Assembly (NCBI RefSeq): GCF_030503675.1
Contig: NZ_CP129964.1
Coordinates: 2,294,001 to 2,358,000 of the forward strand
Length of the DNA: 64,000 nt
Direction of reading: 5' to 3'
Source of the DNA: Lutimonas zeaxanthinifaciens
GTDB taxonomy: Bacteria > Bacteroidota > Bacteroidia > Flavobacteriales > Flavobacteriaceae
Positions 25,049-34,945 of the stretch are shown one piece after another (within the stretch, counting starts at the first letter, position 1; every line of letters begins with the position of its first letter). The position numbers and the translations under genes were made by a program. The notes beneath the pieces were generated by a model. It had not been told where the DNA came from. It made no database searches and saw nothing but the letters and a program-made list of their open reading frames with translations.

Positions 25049-28000
25049 TGCTTTCAGTTGATTTTTGTTCCAAGGCCATGGCCTTATCACGTTGTTTTTC
25101 ATAGCCAAATATTTTTCCGATCAGCACAAATAACATTGGATATAGAAATACTCCAAGAAATGTCGCTATTGTCATTCCTCCCAATAAAGCCATTCCCATC
25201 ACCTTTCGTGCTTCTGCACCCGATCCGGAGGCGACCACCAAGGGCAATACTCCAAGAATAAAGGAGAAGGCTGTCATTAATATAGGCCTGAAACGGGATT
25301 TCGCCGCTTCCATGGCTGAATCGAAAAGATCTTTTCCTGTGGCAAATTCTTCATTTGCAAACTCGATAATAAGGATTGCATTTTTAGCAGCCATTCCGAT
25401 CAGCATCACAAAGGAAACCTGAGCGAAAATGTTGTTTTCAAAGGAAGGACTGACAAATCTAGAAACCCATAGAAAGAATAATGCCCCAAAGATGGCAAAA
25501 GGTGTTCCCAGTAAAATGGATAAGGGTAGTGACCAGCTTTCATACTGAGCCGCAAGGATCAGGAATACAAAAACCAAAGAGAATACCAGGATCGTTCCCA
25601 ATGAACCCGAAGCCTTCTTTTCCTGAAAGGACATGGCATTCCAGCTATAAGTCATATCTGAAGGTAAGGTTTCTCCCGCAACGCGTTCCAGTGCCTCCAT
25701 AGCCTGAGCCGATGTATAGCCTGGAGCGGGAACCCCAGTAACCTCAACTGCTCTGAATAAATTAAATCGATTTGTATAATCGGGCCCGTAGACTGGTTTG
25801 ATGCTCACGATGGTTCCTAATGGCACCATTTCACCGTCCTTATTGGGTACGAAGAATTTGTTTATCTGACTTTCATCCACCCGATACTCAGGTTCCGCTT
25901 GAATATAGGTCTTGTAGAGGCGTCCAAAACGCGTAAAATCATTCACATAAGACCCTCCCATAAATGATCCAATGGTCTGGTAAAGATCATTCAGTGAAAC
26001 TCCTAATTTCAAGGCTTTCTCTTTATCAATATCCATATATCGCTGAGGAACAGTAGACTGAAAAGGTGTAAAGGCATTGAATACTTCCGGCTGCTCAGTT
26101 GCAGCCTTAACAAATTTCATAGCATTTTCCTGTAGGTAACTGGCAGAATTTCCTCCTCGATCCTGGATCATAATACTGTAACCTGATCCATTACCCAATC
26201 CTGGAATTGCAGGTGGCCCAAAAGAAAACGCCTGTGCTCCTTTGATCTGCATCGCCAGTTTAGCATTTAGTTTCTGTATCACCTCCTTAGCCGTTAAATC
26301 ACGCTCACTCCAATCCTTTAGCGAAAGAAAAAAGAAGCCATTATTTGGAACCATGGACCCGGAAAGCAAACTATATCCTGTTGCCGTGGTTGTATATTCA
26401 ACCTCAGGCATACTCATCAAAATATCTTCTATTTCCTGAGCTATTTCATCAGATCTTTGAATTGATGAGGCATTGGGAAGTTGCACATTGACGTAGAAAT
26501 AGCCCATATCCTCCTCCGGAATAAATCCACCCGGAACCAGCTTAAAGAAAACTCCCGCCGCAACAGTCATGATCAGAATAAATGCAAAGCTTCGTTTTAG
26601 CTTTCGAGTCACCACGTTGGTAAAACTCATATAGCCTTCTGTAGACCGCTCCATACCATGATTGAACTTTCCAAAAAACCAACCTAGTGGTCCCTTGTAA
26701 GGTTTGGGTTCTTTCAATAATAGTGAACAAAGAGCCGGACTCAGTGTAAGAGCGTTGACCGATGACACCAGCACTGAAACTACAATCGTAATTGCGAACT
26801 GCTGATACAAAATACCTGTAATACCTGCCATACCAGCAACCGGTACAAACACCGCCACTAACACCAGGGTTGTGGCTATAACCGGAGCCGTAACTTTAGC
26901 CATGGCTTCATTCGTGGCTTCTTTCGTACTCATCCCTTTTGCAATATTCACCTGAACCGCTTCAACCACTACAATGGCATCATCCACAACGATACCAATG
27001 GCCAGAACCAATCCAAGCAATGACAATACGTTAATTGTAAATCCGAGCATTGGAAAAAATGCAAAGGCTCCTATCAGAGAAACGGGAATCGCCAGAGTAG
27101 GAATGATGGTAGCACGCCAGTCCTGAATAAAAATAAATACTACAAGTATTACTAAAACCAAAGCGATAAAAAGGGTTGTAATAATTTCTTGAATACCCGC
27201 AGTAATGGCAGTAGTTGTATCTAACGAAAGGTCGTATTTCATGCCTTCCGGGAAATCTTTTTCCAACTCATCCATTTGCCCGGTAATGGTTTCAACCAAT
27301 TCCACCGCATTAGCACCCGGTGCCTGATAAATCGCCACAATCGCACAGGTCTCCTTGTTTAAACGGGCCCGCATGTTATATGTTTCGACACCCAATTCTA
27401 CAGTAGCAATATCTTTAATCTTCACCTGAGACCCATCTGAATTTGTTCTTACAACAATTTCTTCGAAGGCCTGCGGAGAATTAAATCTTTCAGGAAGTCG
27501 CACCGTATAGGTGAATTCTGTTCCAGGAGGTGCAGGTTCTGCACCAAATTTACCCCCCGGTACAATAATATTTTGCTGGTTGATCGCATTCATGATCTCA
27601 GGAACAGCGATTCCCAGTGAGGCCAATCGATCTGGTTTCACCCATATTCTCATTGAATAATTAGCCGCACCAAGTACATCAACACGTCCAACCCCTTTGG
27701 TTCGTGCCAACTGATCTTTAATATTGATCAGGGCATAATTGTTCAAAAATTCCTGATCGAATCTACCGTCCGAGGTCAAGGTATATAATCCCACAAAGTT
27801 TGGAAATGACTTTTGGGTTGTGATACCATATTTGGTAACCTCAGCAGGAAGTTTGGCAGTTGCTGCAGAGACCCTGTTTTGAGCTAAAACGGTATTCATA
27901 TCAGGGTCAGTTCCCACATCAAACGAAATGTCAATTACCATTGTACCGTCGTTGGAATTGGTGGACTTCATGTAAATCATGTTGTCCACACCATTGATTT

Positions 28001-28214
28001 CCTGTTCCAAAGGAGTAGCAACAGATTCTTCAACATTTATCGCGTTTGCTCCGGTATAAGTTGCTCTTACCTGAACAATAGGAGGCGTAAAATTAGGATA
28101 CTGTTCAACGGGAAGTCCTATCAGAGCAACGGTTCCCACAATCACAATCACTATAGCAATCACCATAGCCACTATGGGACGTCTTACGAAAAAATTACCT
28201 TTACTTGTAGCCAT
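25041..28214 (-). CDS. RND efflux pump inner-membrane transporter (HAE1, AcrB/MexB type)
   Basis: The proton-driven pump subunit, 1057 residues, the standard size, with 12 membrane segments in two halves and two large periplasmic loops. The N-terminus (FFVRRPIVAMVIAIVIVIVG) and the fourth-segment proton-relay region GIVVDDAIVVVEAV with its Asp pair are canonical, as is the repeat RPILMTAFSFILGVLPLVVASGSGAEAR late in the chain. Likely substrates are amphipathic drugs, bile-salt-like compounds or solvents. Middle gene of a three-gene unit, 6 bp after the adaptor gene. No TetR or other regulator is adjacent. Confidence 0.96.
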   Translation of the reverse strand: MATSKGNFFVRRPIVAMVIAIVIVIVGTVALIGLPVEQYPNFTPPIVQVRATYTGANAINVEESVATPLEQEINGVDNMIYMKSTNSNDGTMVIDISFDVGTDPDMNTVLAQNRVSAATAKLPAEVTKYGITTQKSFPNFVGLYTLTSDGRFDQEFLNNYALINIKDQLARTKGVGRVDVLGAANYSMRIWVKPDRLASLGIAVPEIMNAINQQNIIVPGGKFGAEPAPPGTEFTYTVRLPERFNSPQAFEEIVVRTNSDGSQVKIKDIATVELGVETYNMRARLNKETCAIVAIYQAPGANAVELVETITGQMDELEKDFPEGMKYDLSLDTTTAITAGIQEIITTLFIALVLVILVVFIFIQDWRATIIPTLAIPVSLIGAFAFFPMLGFTINVLSLLGLVLAIGIVVDDAIVVVEAVQVNIAKGMSTKEATNEAMAKVTAPVIATTLVLVAVFVPVAGMAGITGILYQQFAITIVVSVLVSSVNALTLSPALCSLLLKEPKPYKGPLGWFFGKFNHGMERSTEGYMSFTNVVTRKLKRSFAFILIMTVAAGVFFKLVPGGFIPEEDMGYFYVNVQLPNASSIQRSDEIAQEIEDILMSMPEVEYTTTATGYSLLSGSMVPNNGFFFLSLKDWSERDLTAKEVIQKLNAKLAMQIKGAQAFSFGPPAIPGLGNGSGYSIMIQDRGGNSASYLQENAMKFVKAATEQPEVFNAFTPFQSTVPQRYMDIDKEKALKLGVSLNDLYQTIGSFMGGSYVNDFTRFGRLYKTYIQAEPEYRVDESQINKFFVPNKDGEMVPLGTIVSIKPVYGPDYTNRFNLFRAVEVTGVPAPGYTSAQAMEALERVAGETLPSDMTYSWNAMSFQEKKASGSLGTILVFSLVFVFLILAAQYESWSLPLSILLGTPFAIFGALFFLWVSRFVSPSFENNIFAQVSFVMLIGMAAKNAILIIEFANEEFATGKDLFDSAMEAAKSRFRPILMTAFSFILGVLPLVVASGSGAEARKVMGMALLGGMTIATFLGVFLYPMLFVLIGKIFGYEKQRDKAMALEQKSTESND

Positions 28215-28220
28215 ATACTT

Positions 28221-29372
28221 CTAAAGTTTAGATAATTTCTTGCTCTTGAATTCGGTAACATTTGGAACGATCTCCATGTCCTGTCGCGCCCTTTGTAATC
28301 CTTCCATCAGTATTTTCTCACCTTCATTTAACCCTTCTCTTACCAGGTAGAATTCTCCTAATGTCTCCCCGATCTCGACTCTTCTATTCTCCAGTTTATT
28401 CTCAGAATTCACAACATATACTGAATACTGACCCTGAAGTTCCAGGGCACACTTTTGAGGAATAAGAATAGCATCATCAGCACGGCTAAACTCCACCCTG
28501 ATCCGAGCAAACTGGCCTGGACGAATCAAACGATCGGGGTTCGGGAAAGTCGCCTGAATCAGAATTGACCCGGTAGAAGCATCGATGTTTCGATCAATGA
28601 AATCGACCTTTCCATTTTCTGGGAATTCCTTGCCATCGGCCAAGATAAGCCGTAATCCAACATCTGCGCTATCTGATCTTTCAATTTTTGTCTCAGTTCT
28701 CGATATGTATTCGCGTGCAATCTTAAGATAATCATTTTCTGAAAGGAAGAACTGAAAGCGAATATTCCTGAGTTGCGAAACCGTATTCAAAATGACCGGG
28801 TTTGGATCCTTTCCAACAAACTCCCCTTGACGAGCTTCCGTTTTTCCTATAATCCCCTCTATAGGTGCATACATTTTACAATAACCCAAATTGATCTTGG
28901 CTATATTCAGATTGGCCTTTGCTGCCTCCAGACTCGAAATCGCGGCATCTCTTTTACTGACAGCCATATCCAATTCCTGCTGACTTACGGCAGCCATTGC
29001 CGCCAGGGGTTCAATTCTGCGTAAATCACTTTCAGCCTGAACCAGTACAGTTTGAGCCTCGGAAACCTTTGACGTCTCTGCTACTACTTTTTCCTGAAAA
29101 GGTTCTGGATCTATCGAATACAGCAATTGTCCTTCGCTTACCCGTTGGCCTTCTTTAAAATGTATCCCAGTCAGAAAACCCTCTACACGAGCACGAATCG
29201 GAATATCCTTCTCTCCGTAAACCTGACCCACAAACTCTTCATAGAGCGGAACTGATTCGGTATGAATTTCATAGACCTCATAAGACTGAGGCGGCATAGC
29301 TTCTTGTTTGTCTCCTTTCTTACAGGAGAAAAGTAAAGCTGACAATAAAAAAAGAAAGTATATTTTTTTCAT
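28221..29372 (-). CDS. RND efflux periplasmic adaptor (membrane fusion protein)
   Basis: The adaptor linking pump and outer-membrane channel, 383 residues. It starts with a lipoprotein signal (ALLFSC). A lipoyl-like half (VEGFLTGIHFKEGQRVSEGQLLYSID), an alpha-helical hairpin (about 95-160), the second lipoyl half (YCKMYAPIEGIIGKTEARQGEFV) and a beta-barrel plus membrane-proximal domain follow in the AcrA/MexA order. First gene of the efflux unit; the order adaptor-pump-channel is standard. I saw no operator. Confidence 0.95.
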   Translation of the reverse strand: MKKIYFLFLLSALLFSCKKGDKQEAMPPQSYEVYEIHTESVPLYEEFVGQVYGEKDIPIRARVEGFLTGIHFKEGQRVSEGQLLYSIDPEPFQEKVVAETSKVSEAQTVLVQAESDLRRIEPLAAMAAVSQQELDMAVSKRDAAISSLEAAKANLNIAKINLGYCKMYAPIEGIIGKTEARQGEFVGKDPNPVILNTVSQLRNIRFQFFLSENDYLKIAREYISRTETKIERSDSADVGLRLILADGKEFPENGKVDFIDRNIDASTGSILIQATFPNPDRLIRPGQFARIRVEFSRADDAILIPQKCALELQGQYSVYVVNSENKLENRRVEIGETLGEFYLVREGLNEGEKILMEGLQRARQDMEIVPNVTEFKSKKLSKL

Positions 29373-29461
29373 AGGGGGTTAATTTGGTTTTGTAAGATTT
29401 GTTAAAAATAAAAAATCTTTTACAAAAAAATCCATAATCCCCCAAAAACGATAGAATATCT

Positions 29462-30907
29462 CTAATAATAAGTAAACCTTCTAACCTTTGAAATATATTT
29501 CGCCAAACCTAAGACCTGATGGCTGTATCCGTATTCATTGTCATACCATACATACAATAACACATTATCTCCTTCTTTGGACACAATGGTTGCATGACTG
29601 TCAAAAATAGCAGGCTCCAGCGTCCCAACAATATCGGAAGATACAAGTTCATTGCTTAGAGAATACCTTATTTGCTCAACAAGATCACCTTCCAAGGCAA
29701 ATTTTTTGACAATGGCATTGAGATCTTCTTTTGTGGTCTTTCCCTGAATGTTCAGATTTAATATGGCAAGTGAACCATTGGGTACGGGGACCCTGATTGC
29801 ATTCGAGGTTAGTTTACCGGAAAGTTCGGGAACTGCCTTGGAGACCGCTTTTCCCGCTCCCGTCTCGGTGATTACCATATTCAGGGCTGCAGCTCGTCCC
29901 CTGCGGTATTTTTTGTGCATATTATCCACGAGGTTCTGGTCATTGGTGTAGGCATGAATGGTCTCTATATGGCCATGTTTAATTCCCAAGGTATCATTAA
30001 TGACCTTTAAAACGGGTGTAATTGCATTGGTTGTACAGGATGCCGCTGAGAAAATACGATGCTCATCCGGGTCGAAACTCTTTTGGTTTACACCATAAAC
30101 AATATTTGGAACCGTTCCTATTCCCGGTGCTGTAAGCAACACTTTATCAGCTCCTTTAGCTTCTAAATGTCTGGCAAGGGCTTCTTCAGTTCTAAAAGCA
30201 CCTGTATTATCGATGATCAAAGCATCATTTATTCCATACGATGCATAATCCGGATCTTCCGGGCCATTTGCAGAAATCACAAATACAGTGGTCCCGTTTA
30301 TAACCAGAGCATTATTTTTTGCATCTACCTTAACAGATCCCTTAAAATAGCCATGAACAGAATCTTTTCTCAACATGGAGGCCCTTTTTTCAAGGACTTC
30401 AGGTGTGATCTCACCTCTGGTAACTATGGCTCTCAATCTCATTTGAACTCCTTTCCCTGTTCTCGACATTAATTCCCTGGCTAAAAGCCTTCCTATTCGT
30501 CCAAATCCATAAAGTACAACGTCTTTCGGTTTGATACCGTTCCCATATTTGGCGCCCTCAAGTTTTTTCATCACAAAGCCATCCACATCATTTTCACCTG
30601 TCAAATGAAAAACATAGGCCAACTTGCCAATATCGATCTTTGAGGGGTGTAATTCCATTTGCTGAATTTTTTTAGCGATTTGAAGCATATGGCACATCGA
30701 AATGGGTTTTTGCACAAAACCTTTTGCATAATCCAGTAGATTCAATACCTCACTAACATTTCTGTCGATGAGCTGATTTCTAAAAAGAAACAATTCGATA
30801 TTGTTTTCATACCATAAATCACTGATCACTTTGATCAGTTCAACGGTCATTTTTCTCAGTTCCACCTGCTCTGACAGCTGCTCTTCATAGCTACTCATTA
30901 ATTTCAT
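29462..30907 (-). CDS. gap: Long-form glyceraldehyde-3-phosphate dehydrogenase
   Basis: A phosphorylating GAPDH of glycolysis/gluconeogenesis. The catalytic Cys291 lies in ASCTTNAITP, and the substrate-loop and C-terminal WYDNEYGYSHQV motifs are standard. At 481 residues it is about 145 longer than ordinary GAPDH. The extra part is an N-terminal helical segment before the Rossmann fold (which begins at VVLYGFGRIGRLLARELM). Flavobacteria commonly carry this long form in addition to a standard one, and it may be the gluconeogenic or NADP-preferring enzyme; that is inference. Starts at 30907 or 30898 are equally good. Monocistronic, after a strong terminator. Confidence 0.9.
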   Translation of the reverse strand: MKLMSSYEEQLSEQVELRKMTVELIKVISDLWYENNIELFLFRNQLIDRNVSEVLNLLDYAKGFVQKPISMCHMLQIAKKIQQMELHPSKIDIGKLAYVFHLTGENDVDGFVMKKLEGAKYGNGIKPKDVVLYGFGRIGRLLARELMSRTGKGVQMRLRAIVTRGEITPEVLEKRASMLRKDSVHGYFKGSVKVDAKNNALVINGTTVFVISANGPEDPDYASYGINDALIIDNTGAFRTEEALARHLEAKGADKVLLTAPGIGTVPNIVYGVNQKSFDPDEHRIFSAASCTTNAITPVLKVINDTLGIKHGHIETIHAYTNDQNLVDNMHKKYRRGRAAALNMVITETGAGKAVSKAVPELSGKLTSNAIRVPVPNGSLAILNLNIQGKTTKEDLNAIVKKFALEGDLVEQIRYSLSNELVSSDIVGTLEPAIFDSHATIVSKEGDNVLLYVWYDNEYGYSHQVLGLAKYISKVRRFTYY

Positions 30908-30965
30908 AATAACGGGGTCTTTTTGTTAAGAACGCAAAAATATGTGTTTATTATATGCAATCAAC

Positions 30966-30996
30966 AAAAAAATCACTCAAGTTGAGTGATTTTTTA
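30966..30996 (-). terminator. Terminator after the DegP-type protease gene
   Basis: AAAAAATCACTC (30967-30978) pairs perfectly with GAGTGATTTTTT (30984-30995) around aagtt. It is symmetrical, so it can work on both strands; by position it ends the protease gene on the minus strand. Confidence 0.88.
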
Positions 30997-31043
30997 TCAA
31001 GTTCATAATTTTGTTTTTAATGGAACTGTTATGAACCTTAAGA

Positions 31044-32498
31044 TTAGTTCGATCTTACCCTGATATAACCCATTTTTCCGCTTTTTGTAAGAATCTGAAG
31101 TTCAAAATAATCCTTGCTTTGGTATTTCTTAAGCAATAAATCAACCTCGTCGGCGCTTGATACTTTCTGATCTTCGATTGCCAAAATGATATCACCATTT
31201 CCCACACCATACATTTCTTCGATATCTTTATTTCTAAGGTCTATGATCTCTACTCCATGATCAATCTCAAACCTGCTTGCCGTCCCTTTTGAGATTGGCT
31301 TAAGCTCTCCGATGAAATACTTTGAAAAATCTGAATTATCGAATTTATATTTATTGAACTGATTCTTTAACTTTAAGGGAAGGGTTTTGCTGCTTTCATT
31401 TCTCAGGACGGTCACCCGAACCTCATCCCCGGGCCTTTTAGAACCTAAAAAACCTTGCAGATCAGAAAAATTTGAAATCTTAATATTATCCATCTGGACA
31501 ATAATATCACCCACCTGAATACCGGCTTCATCAGATGCACTTCCCTGTAACACTCTTGTCACTATGACACCTTCTGTACTGGCAACTCCAAACTCCTCCG
31601 CTTTTTCACTATTCAATTCTTCATAGTTTATTCCAAGATAAGCTCGCTGAACATTTCCAAATTCAAGTATATCTTCAATAACTCTTCTGGCAATATTGGA
31701 TGGAACTGCGAAAGAATACCCAATATAAGAACCCGTCTGAGATGATATTGCCGTATTTATCCCGATCAAATTCCCTCTTGTATTAACCAGGGCTCCACCG
31801 CTATTTCCCGGGTTGACTGCGGCATCGGTCTGGATAAAAGACTCAATACGTTTATTATTGTTCATGATATTGATATCCCGTGCCTTGGCACTTACTATAC
31901 CAGCGGTCACCGTTGAGGTCAGGTTAAATGGATTTCCAACGGCCAAGACCCATTCTCCAACATTCAAATTATCTGAGTCTCCGAAAGCCAGGTAAGGCAA
32001 ATCTCCTTTATCAATCTTTAATAAAGCAATATCAGTGCTCTCGTCGATCCCAACGACTTCAGCCCGGTATGACTCCTTATTATTAAGGGTTACTTCTAAT
32101 TTTTTTGCCCCCTGGATCACATGATAATTGGTTATGATATAACCATCAGATGAAATGATCACACCTGAACCCGAGCCAATTACCTGACGCTCCGAGCTTC
32201 CTGACTGTCCGTAAAAGAATTCGAGCAAGGGATTAGTCCTTGAAGATGCCGTACTCAGATTCTTTACATGGACAACTGCATGTATCGACTTTTCAGCAAT
32301 CGTTGTGAAATCTGTTCTCTCTGCCGCTTCAGCTTTGACAGACTCATATACGGCAGGAATACTAACTGGCATTGAAGACTCCATAGAACCTTCTCTAACT
32401 TCTTGATTTTCAAAAAACAAAATATATCCACCTAAAGTAAGTACTCCTCCAAGAGCCGAAACGACCAAAATCTTAAAAAAGCTTTTCATATTCTTCAA
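31044..32498 (-). CDS. degP: DegP/DegQ-type periplasmic serine protease with two PDZ domains
   Basis: An envelope quality-control protease (HtrA family), 484 residues. An N-terminal membrane segment acts as signal or anchor. In the trypsin-like domain the triad is readable: His126 in TNYHVIQGAKK, Asp156 in STDIALLKI and Ser233 in NPGNSGGAL. PDZ1 (about 285-375) follows with AYLGINYEEL, and PDZ2 (about 390-480) with GVEIIDLRNKDIEEMYGVGNGDIIL. Degrades or refolds damaged periplasmic proteins. It stands alone between the terminator at 30966-30996 and the divergent dapF. Confidence 0.95.
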   Translation of the reverse strand: MKNMKSFFKILVVSALGGVLTLGGYILFFENQEVREGSMESSMPVSIPAVYESVKAEAAERTDFTTIAEKSIHAVVHVKNLSTASSRTNPLLEFFYGQSGSSERQVIGSGSGVIISSDGYIITNYHVIQGAKKLEVTLNNKESYRAEVVGIDESTDIALLKIDKGDLPYLAFGDSDNLNVGEWVLAVGNPFNLTSTVTAGIVSAKARDINIMNNNKRIESFIQTDAAVNPGNSGGALVNTRGNLIGINTAISSQTGSYIGYSFAVPSNIARRVIEDILEFGNVQRAYLGINYEELNSEKAEEFGVASTEGVIVTRVLQGSASDEAGIQVGDIIVQMDNIKISNFSDLQGFLGSKRPGDEVRVTVLRNESSKTLPLKLKNQFNKYKFDNSDFSKYFIGELKPISKGTASRFEIDHGVEIIDLRNKDIEEMYGVGNGDIILAIEDQKVSSADEVDLLLKKYQSKDYFELQILTKSGKMGYIRVRSN

Positions 32499-32592
32499 TT
32501 TTTTAACATTAAACTCAAAAATAAAAAGAAAAAAACCAAGTTCGACCTACTTTAACTATACTTTAACAAGGGTAATTTGTTGCAATAATTCA

Positions 32593-32600
32593 TACATTTG
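32593..32600 (+). promoter_or_regulatory. Minus-7 element of dapF, probably leaderless transcript
   Basis: TACATTTG (TAnnTTTG) ends 4 bases before the dapF ATG, so transcription would start at or next to the start codon. The same spacing is seen at trmD and queE. Confidence 0.55.
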
Positions 32601-32604
32601 CCAA

Positions 32605-33384
32605 ATGAATTTAGACTTTTTCAAATACCAGGGAGCCGGTAACGATTTCGTTATAGTAGATAACAGAGAAGGTATTTTCCCCGTGGATGATTTTGAGCTT
32701 ATCAAGCGAATATGCGATAGAAAATTTGGAGTCGGAGCTGATGGATTTATGACACTTGAGCAATCTACAGAAGTTGATTTCGAGATGAAGTATTACAATG
32801 CGGACGGAAGACCCGGCTCAATGTGCGGTAACGGAGGCAGATGCCTGGTCGCTTTTGCCAAAAAAAGAGGTGTTTTTAAGGAAAAGACTACTTTCATAGC
32901 CATTGGGGAACTCTATGAAGCCAGCATTAAAAACGATCTTGTCAGTTTAAAAATGATGAATGTACCTTCAGTTGAAAATAAAGCGAATTACGTTTTTATT
33001 GACACAGGTTCACCTCATCATATTGAGTTCACTGAAAATGTAAATGACGTTGATGTCTTGGAACTAGGAAGAAAAATAAGATATGGAGCACCCTATTACG
33101 AAACAGGCACAAATGTTAATTTCGTAGAACAGACCGGTGTCGATACTTTCAAAGTAAGAACCTATGAACGAGGTGTTGAAAATGAAACATTGAGCTGCGG
33201 AACCGGTGTTACGGCAGTCGCCCTTGCCGCTTATCATTTGAATAAGACTCGATCGGAAGAAGTTAAGATTGAAACCAGAGGCGGATCATTGAAAATCTCT
33301 TTTGAACCTGAAGGAACGGGTTTCAAAAATATAGTCTTAACAGGACCTGCGACCCTGGTATTTGAGGGCCAAATAGAAATTTAA
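32605..33384 (+). CDS. dapF: Diaminopimelate epimerase
   Basis: Converts LL- to meso-diaminopimelate, for lysine and peptidoglycan, in the cytosol. It has 259 residues and two mirror-image halves, each with its catalytic Cys: Cys74 in SMCGNGGRC and Cys198 in SCGTGVTAVA. The N-terminal KYQGAGNDFVIVDNR is the family start. First gene of a compact unit (2-bp gap to the acetyltransferase, then mltG and a DUF2279 gene), so it links precursor supply with cell-wall growth. Confidence 0.97.
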   Translation: MNLDFFKYQGAGNDFVIVDNREGIFPVDDFELIKRICDRKFGVGADGFMTLEQSTEVDFEMKYYNADGRPGSMCGNGGRCLVAFAKKRGVFKEKTTFIAIGELYEASIKNDLVSLKMMNVPSVENKANYVFIDTGSPHHIEFTENVNDVDVLELGRKIRYGAPYYETGTNVNFVEQTGVDTFKVRTYERGVENETLSCGTGVTAVALAAYHLNKTRSEEVKIETRGGSLKISFEPEGTGFKNIVLTGPATLVFEGQIEI

Positions 33385-33386
33385 GA

Positions 33387-33917
33387 ATGAGTTTACTCGA
33401 AAATGAAATTTTAAAATTAAGGGCGCTGGAAAGAGACGATCTCGATCTGCTTTTTTCAGTAGAAAACAACAGTGCATATTGGGAGGTCAGCGATACGCTT
33501 GCACCTTTTTCCAGAGATGTTCTGTTAAGGTATATTGAAAATGCACACCTTGACCTTTTTGAAGCCAAGCAATTACGCTTGGTGATTACGCGAACTTCTG
33601 ACAAATGCGTCCTGGGACTGATTGACCTTTATGATTTCAATCCGCACCACAAGAGAGCCGGTATCGGTATTTTAATTTTGAATCAATTTAAACGAAATGG
33701 ATATGCATCGAAAGCACTGGACCTGTTTCTGAACTATGTCTTTGGACATTTGGACCTCCATCAGATCTATGCCAATATTCCGGTGAAAAACCATGCTAGT
33801 TTATCCCTTTTTCAAACAAAAAACTTCGAGGAAGTGGGAATCCAGAAAGAATGGATCAGGAAAAAAGGAGCATTTGAACATGTGGCACTTTATCAAAAAA
33901 TAAACCCAAATCACTAA
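33387..33917 (+). CDS. GNAT family N-acetyltransferase (RimJ/RimL-like)
   Basis: A 176-residue acetyl-CoA-dependent acetyltransferase with the GNAT fold: VLGLIDLYDFNPHHKRAGIGILILNQFKRNGYASKAL covers strands 4-5 and the acetyl-CoA loop (here NQFKRNGYAS, a variant of Q/RxxGxG/A), then LDLHQIYANIPVKNHASLSLFQTKNFEEVG. It resembles the RimJ/RimL and SpeG group, which modify ribosomal protein N-termini or polyamines. The target is unknown. It is wedged between dapF and mltG (TAATG overlap with mltG). Confidence 0.85.
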   Translation: MSLLENEILKLRALERDDLDLLFSVENNSAYWEVSDTLAPFSRDVLLRYIENAHLDLFEAKQLRLVITRTSDKCVLGLIDLYDFNPHHKRAGIGILILNQFKRNGYASKALDLFLNYVFGHLDLHQIYANIPVKNHASLSLFQTKNFEEVGIQKEWIRKKGAFEHVALYQKINPNH

Positions 33918-34945
33918 TGAAGAAGAAAATCGCGATCAGTCTTGGAATACTTTTTCTGATGCTTTGCATTATCGGATATTCATTTTACCGTAAAATTTAT
34001 GCCCCGAATGTAAAAGAGACGGTTTCAATTTATATTCCTACCGGAACTACGATGAACGAATTGATTCCAATTATCGATCCTTATATAAGGAACATTAACG
34101 GATTTATCTGGGTTGCCGAAAAGAAAAATTATCCAAATAGAATAAGACCTGGAAAATTCAGAATTTCTGAAGGAATGAGCAATGAGGAACTGATCAATCA
34201 TTTAAGAGGCGGAAAAGCAGAAACCATCACCCTAACCTTCAACAATCAGGATAGTTTTGAAAAACTGGCAGGAAGAGTAGCAAATCAAATTGAGGCAGAT
34301 TCGACAGCTCTCTTTGAGGCTTTCAAAGATGTTGATTTTATAACCAAAAACGGTTTTACACCAGAAACGGCCATAGCCATGTATATTCCTAACTCCTATG
34401 ATTTTTACTGGAATACGAGCCCGAATGAATTCCGAGACAGAATGTTGACCGAATACAAAAGATTCTGGACCGATGCACGAAGGGAAAAAGCCAAGGCCCA
34501 AAACCTGAATCCGCTTCAAGTATCAACCCTGGCATCAATAGTACAAAAAGAAACAGCTATTATTGAAGAGAGAAAGACCGTTGCAGGTTTATATCTCAAC
34601 CGGCTTCATGATTTCTGGCCACTTCAGGCAGATCCAACAATTATTTTTGCTTTGAAACAAAAGTATGGCCAGGAAAAGGAATACAAACGTGTTTTGAACA
34701 AAGATCTTGATATAGATTCTCCTTATAATACCTATGCCAATTTTGGATTACCACCAGGGCCCATTGGAATGCCTGACATTTCCTCAATTGATGCGGTATT
34801 AAACCCGGAAAACCACAAGTACTATTATATGTGCGCCAGTGTTGAAAAAATGGGTTATCATAAATTTGCTAAAACGCTGAAAGAACATAATACAAACGCC
34901 ACCGCCTATCAAAGATGGGTAAGTCAACAGGGAATAAACAGGTGA
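33917..34945 (+). CDS. mltG: Endolytic peptidoglycan transglycosylase MltG
   Basis: Cuts nascent glycan strands at the inner membrane and sets their length. It has 342 residues: one N-terminal membrane segment (about 7-25), a LysM-like region, and the YceG catalytic domain with VSTLASIVQKETAIIEERKTVAGLYLNRL (catalytic Glu in QKE), then LQADPTIIFAL and SPYNTYANFGLPPGPIGMPD. The start codon overlaps the preceding stop by 1 bp (TAATG). Confidence 0.95.
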   Translation: MKKKIAISLGILFLMLCIIGYSFYRKIYAPNVKETVSIYIPTGTTMNELIPIIDPYIRNINGFIWVAEKKNYPNRIRPGKFRISEGMSNEELINHLRGGKAETITLTFNNQDSFEKLAGRVANQIEADSTALFEAFKDVDFITKNGFTPETAIAMYIPNSYDFYWNTSPNEFRDRMLTEYKRFWTDARREKAKAQNLNPLQVSTLASIVQKETAIIEERKTVAGLYLNRLHDFWPLQADPTIIFALKQKYGQEKEYKRVLNKDLDIDSPYNTYANFGLPPGPIGMPDISSIDAVLNPENHKYYYMCASVEKMGYHKFAKTLKEHNTNATAYQRWVSQQGINR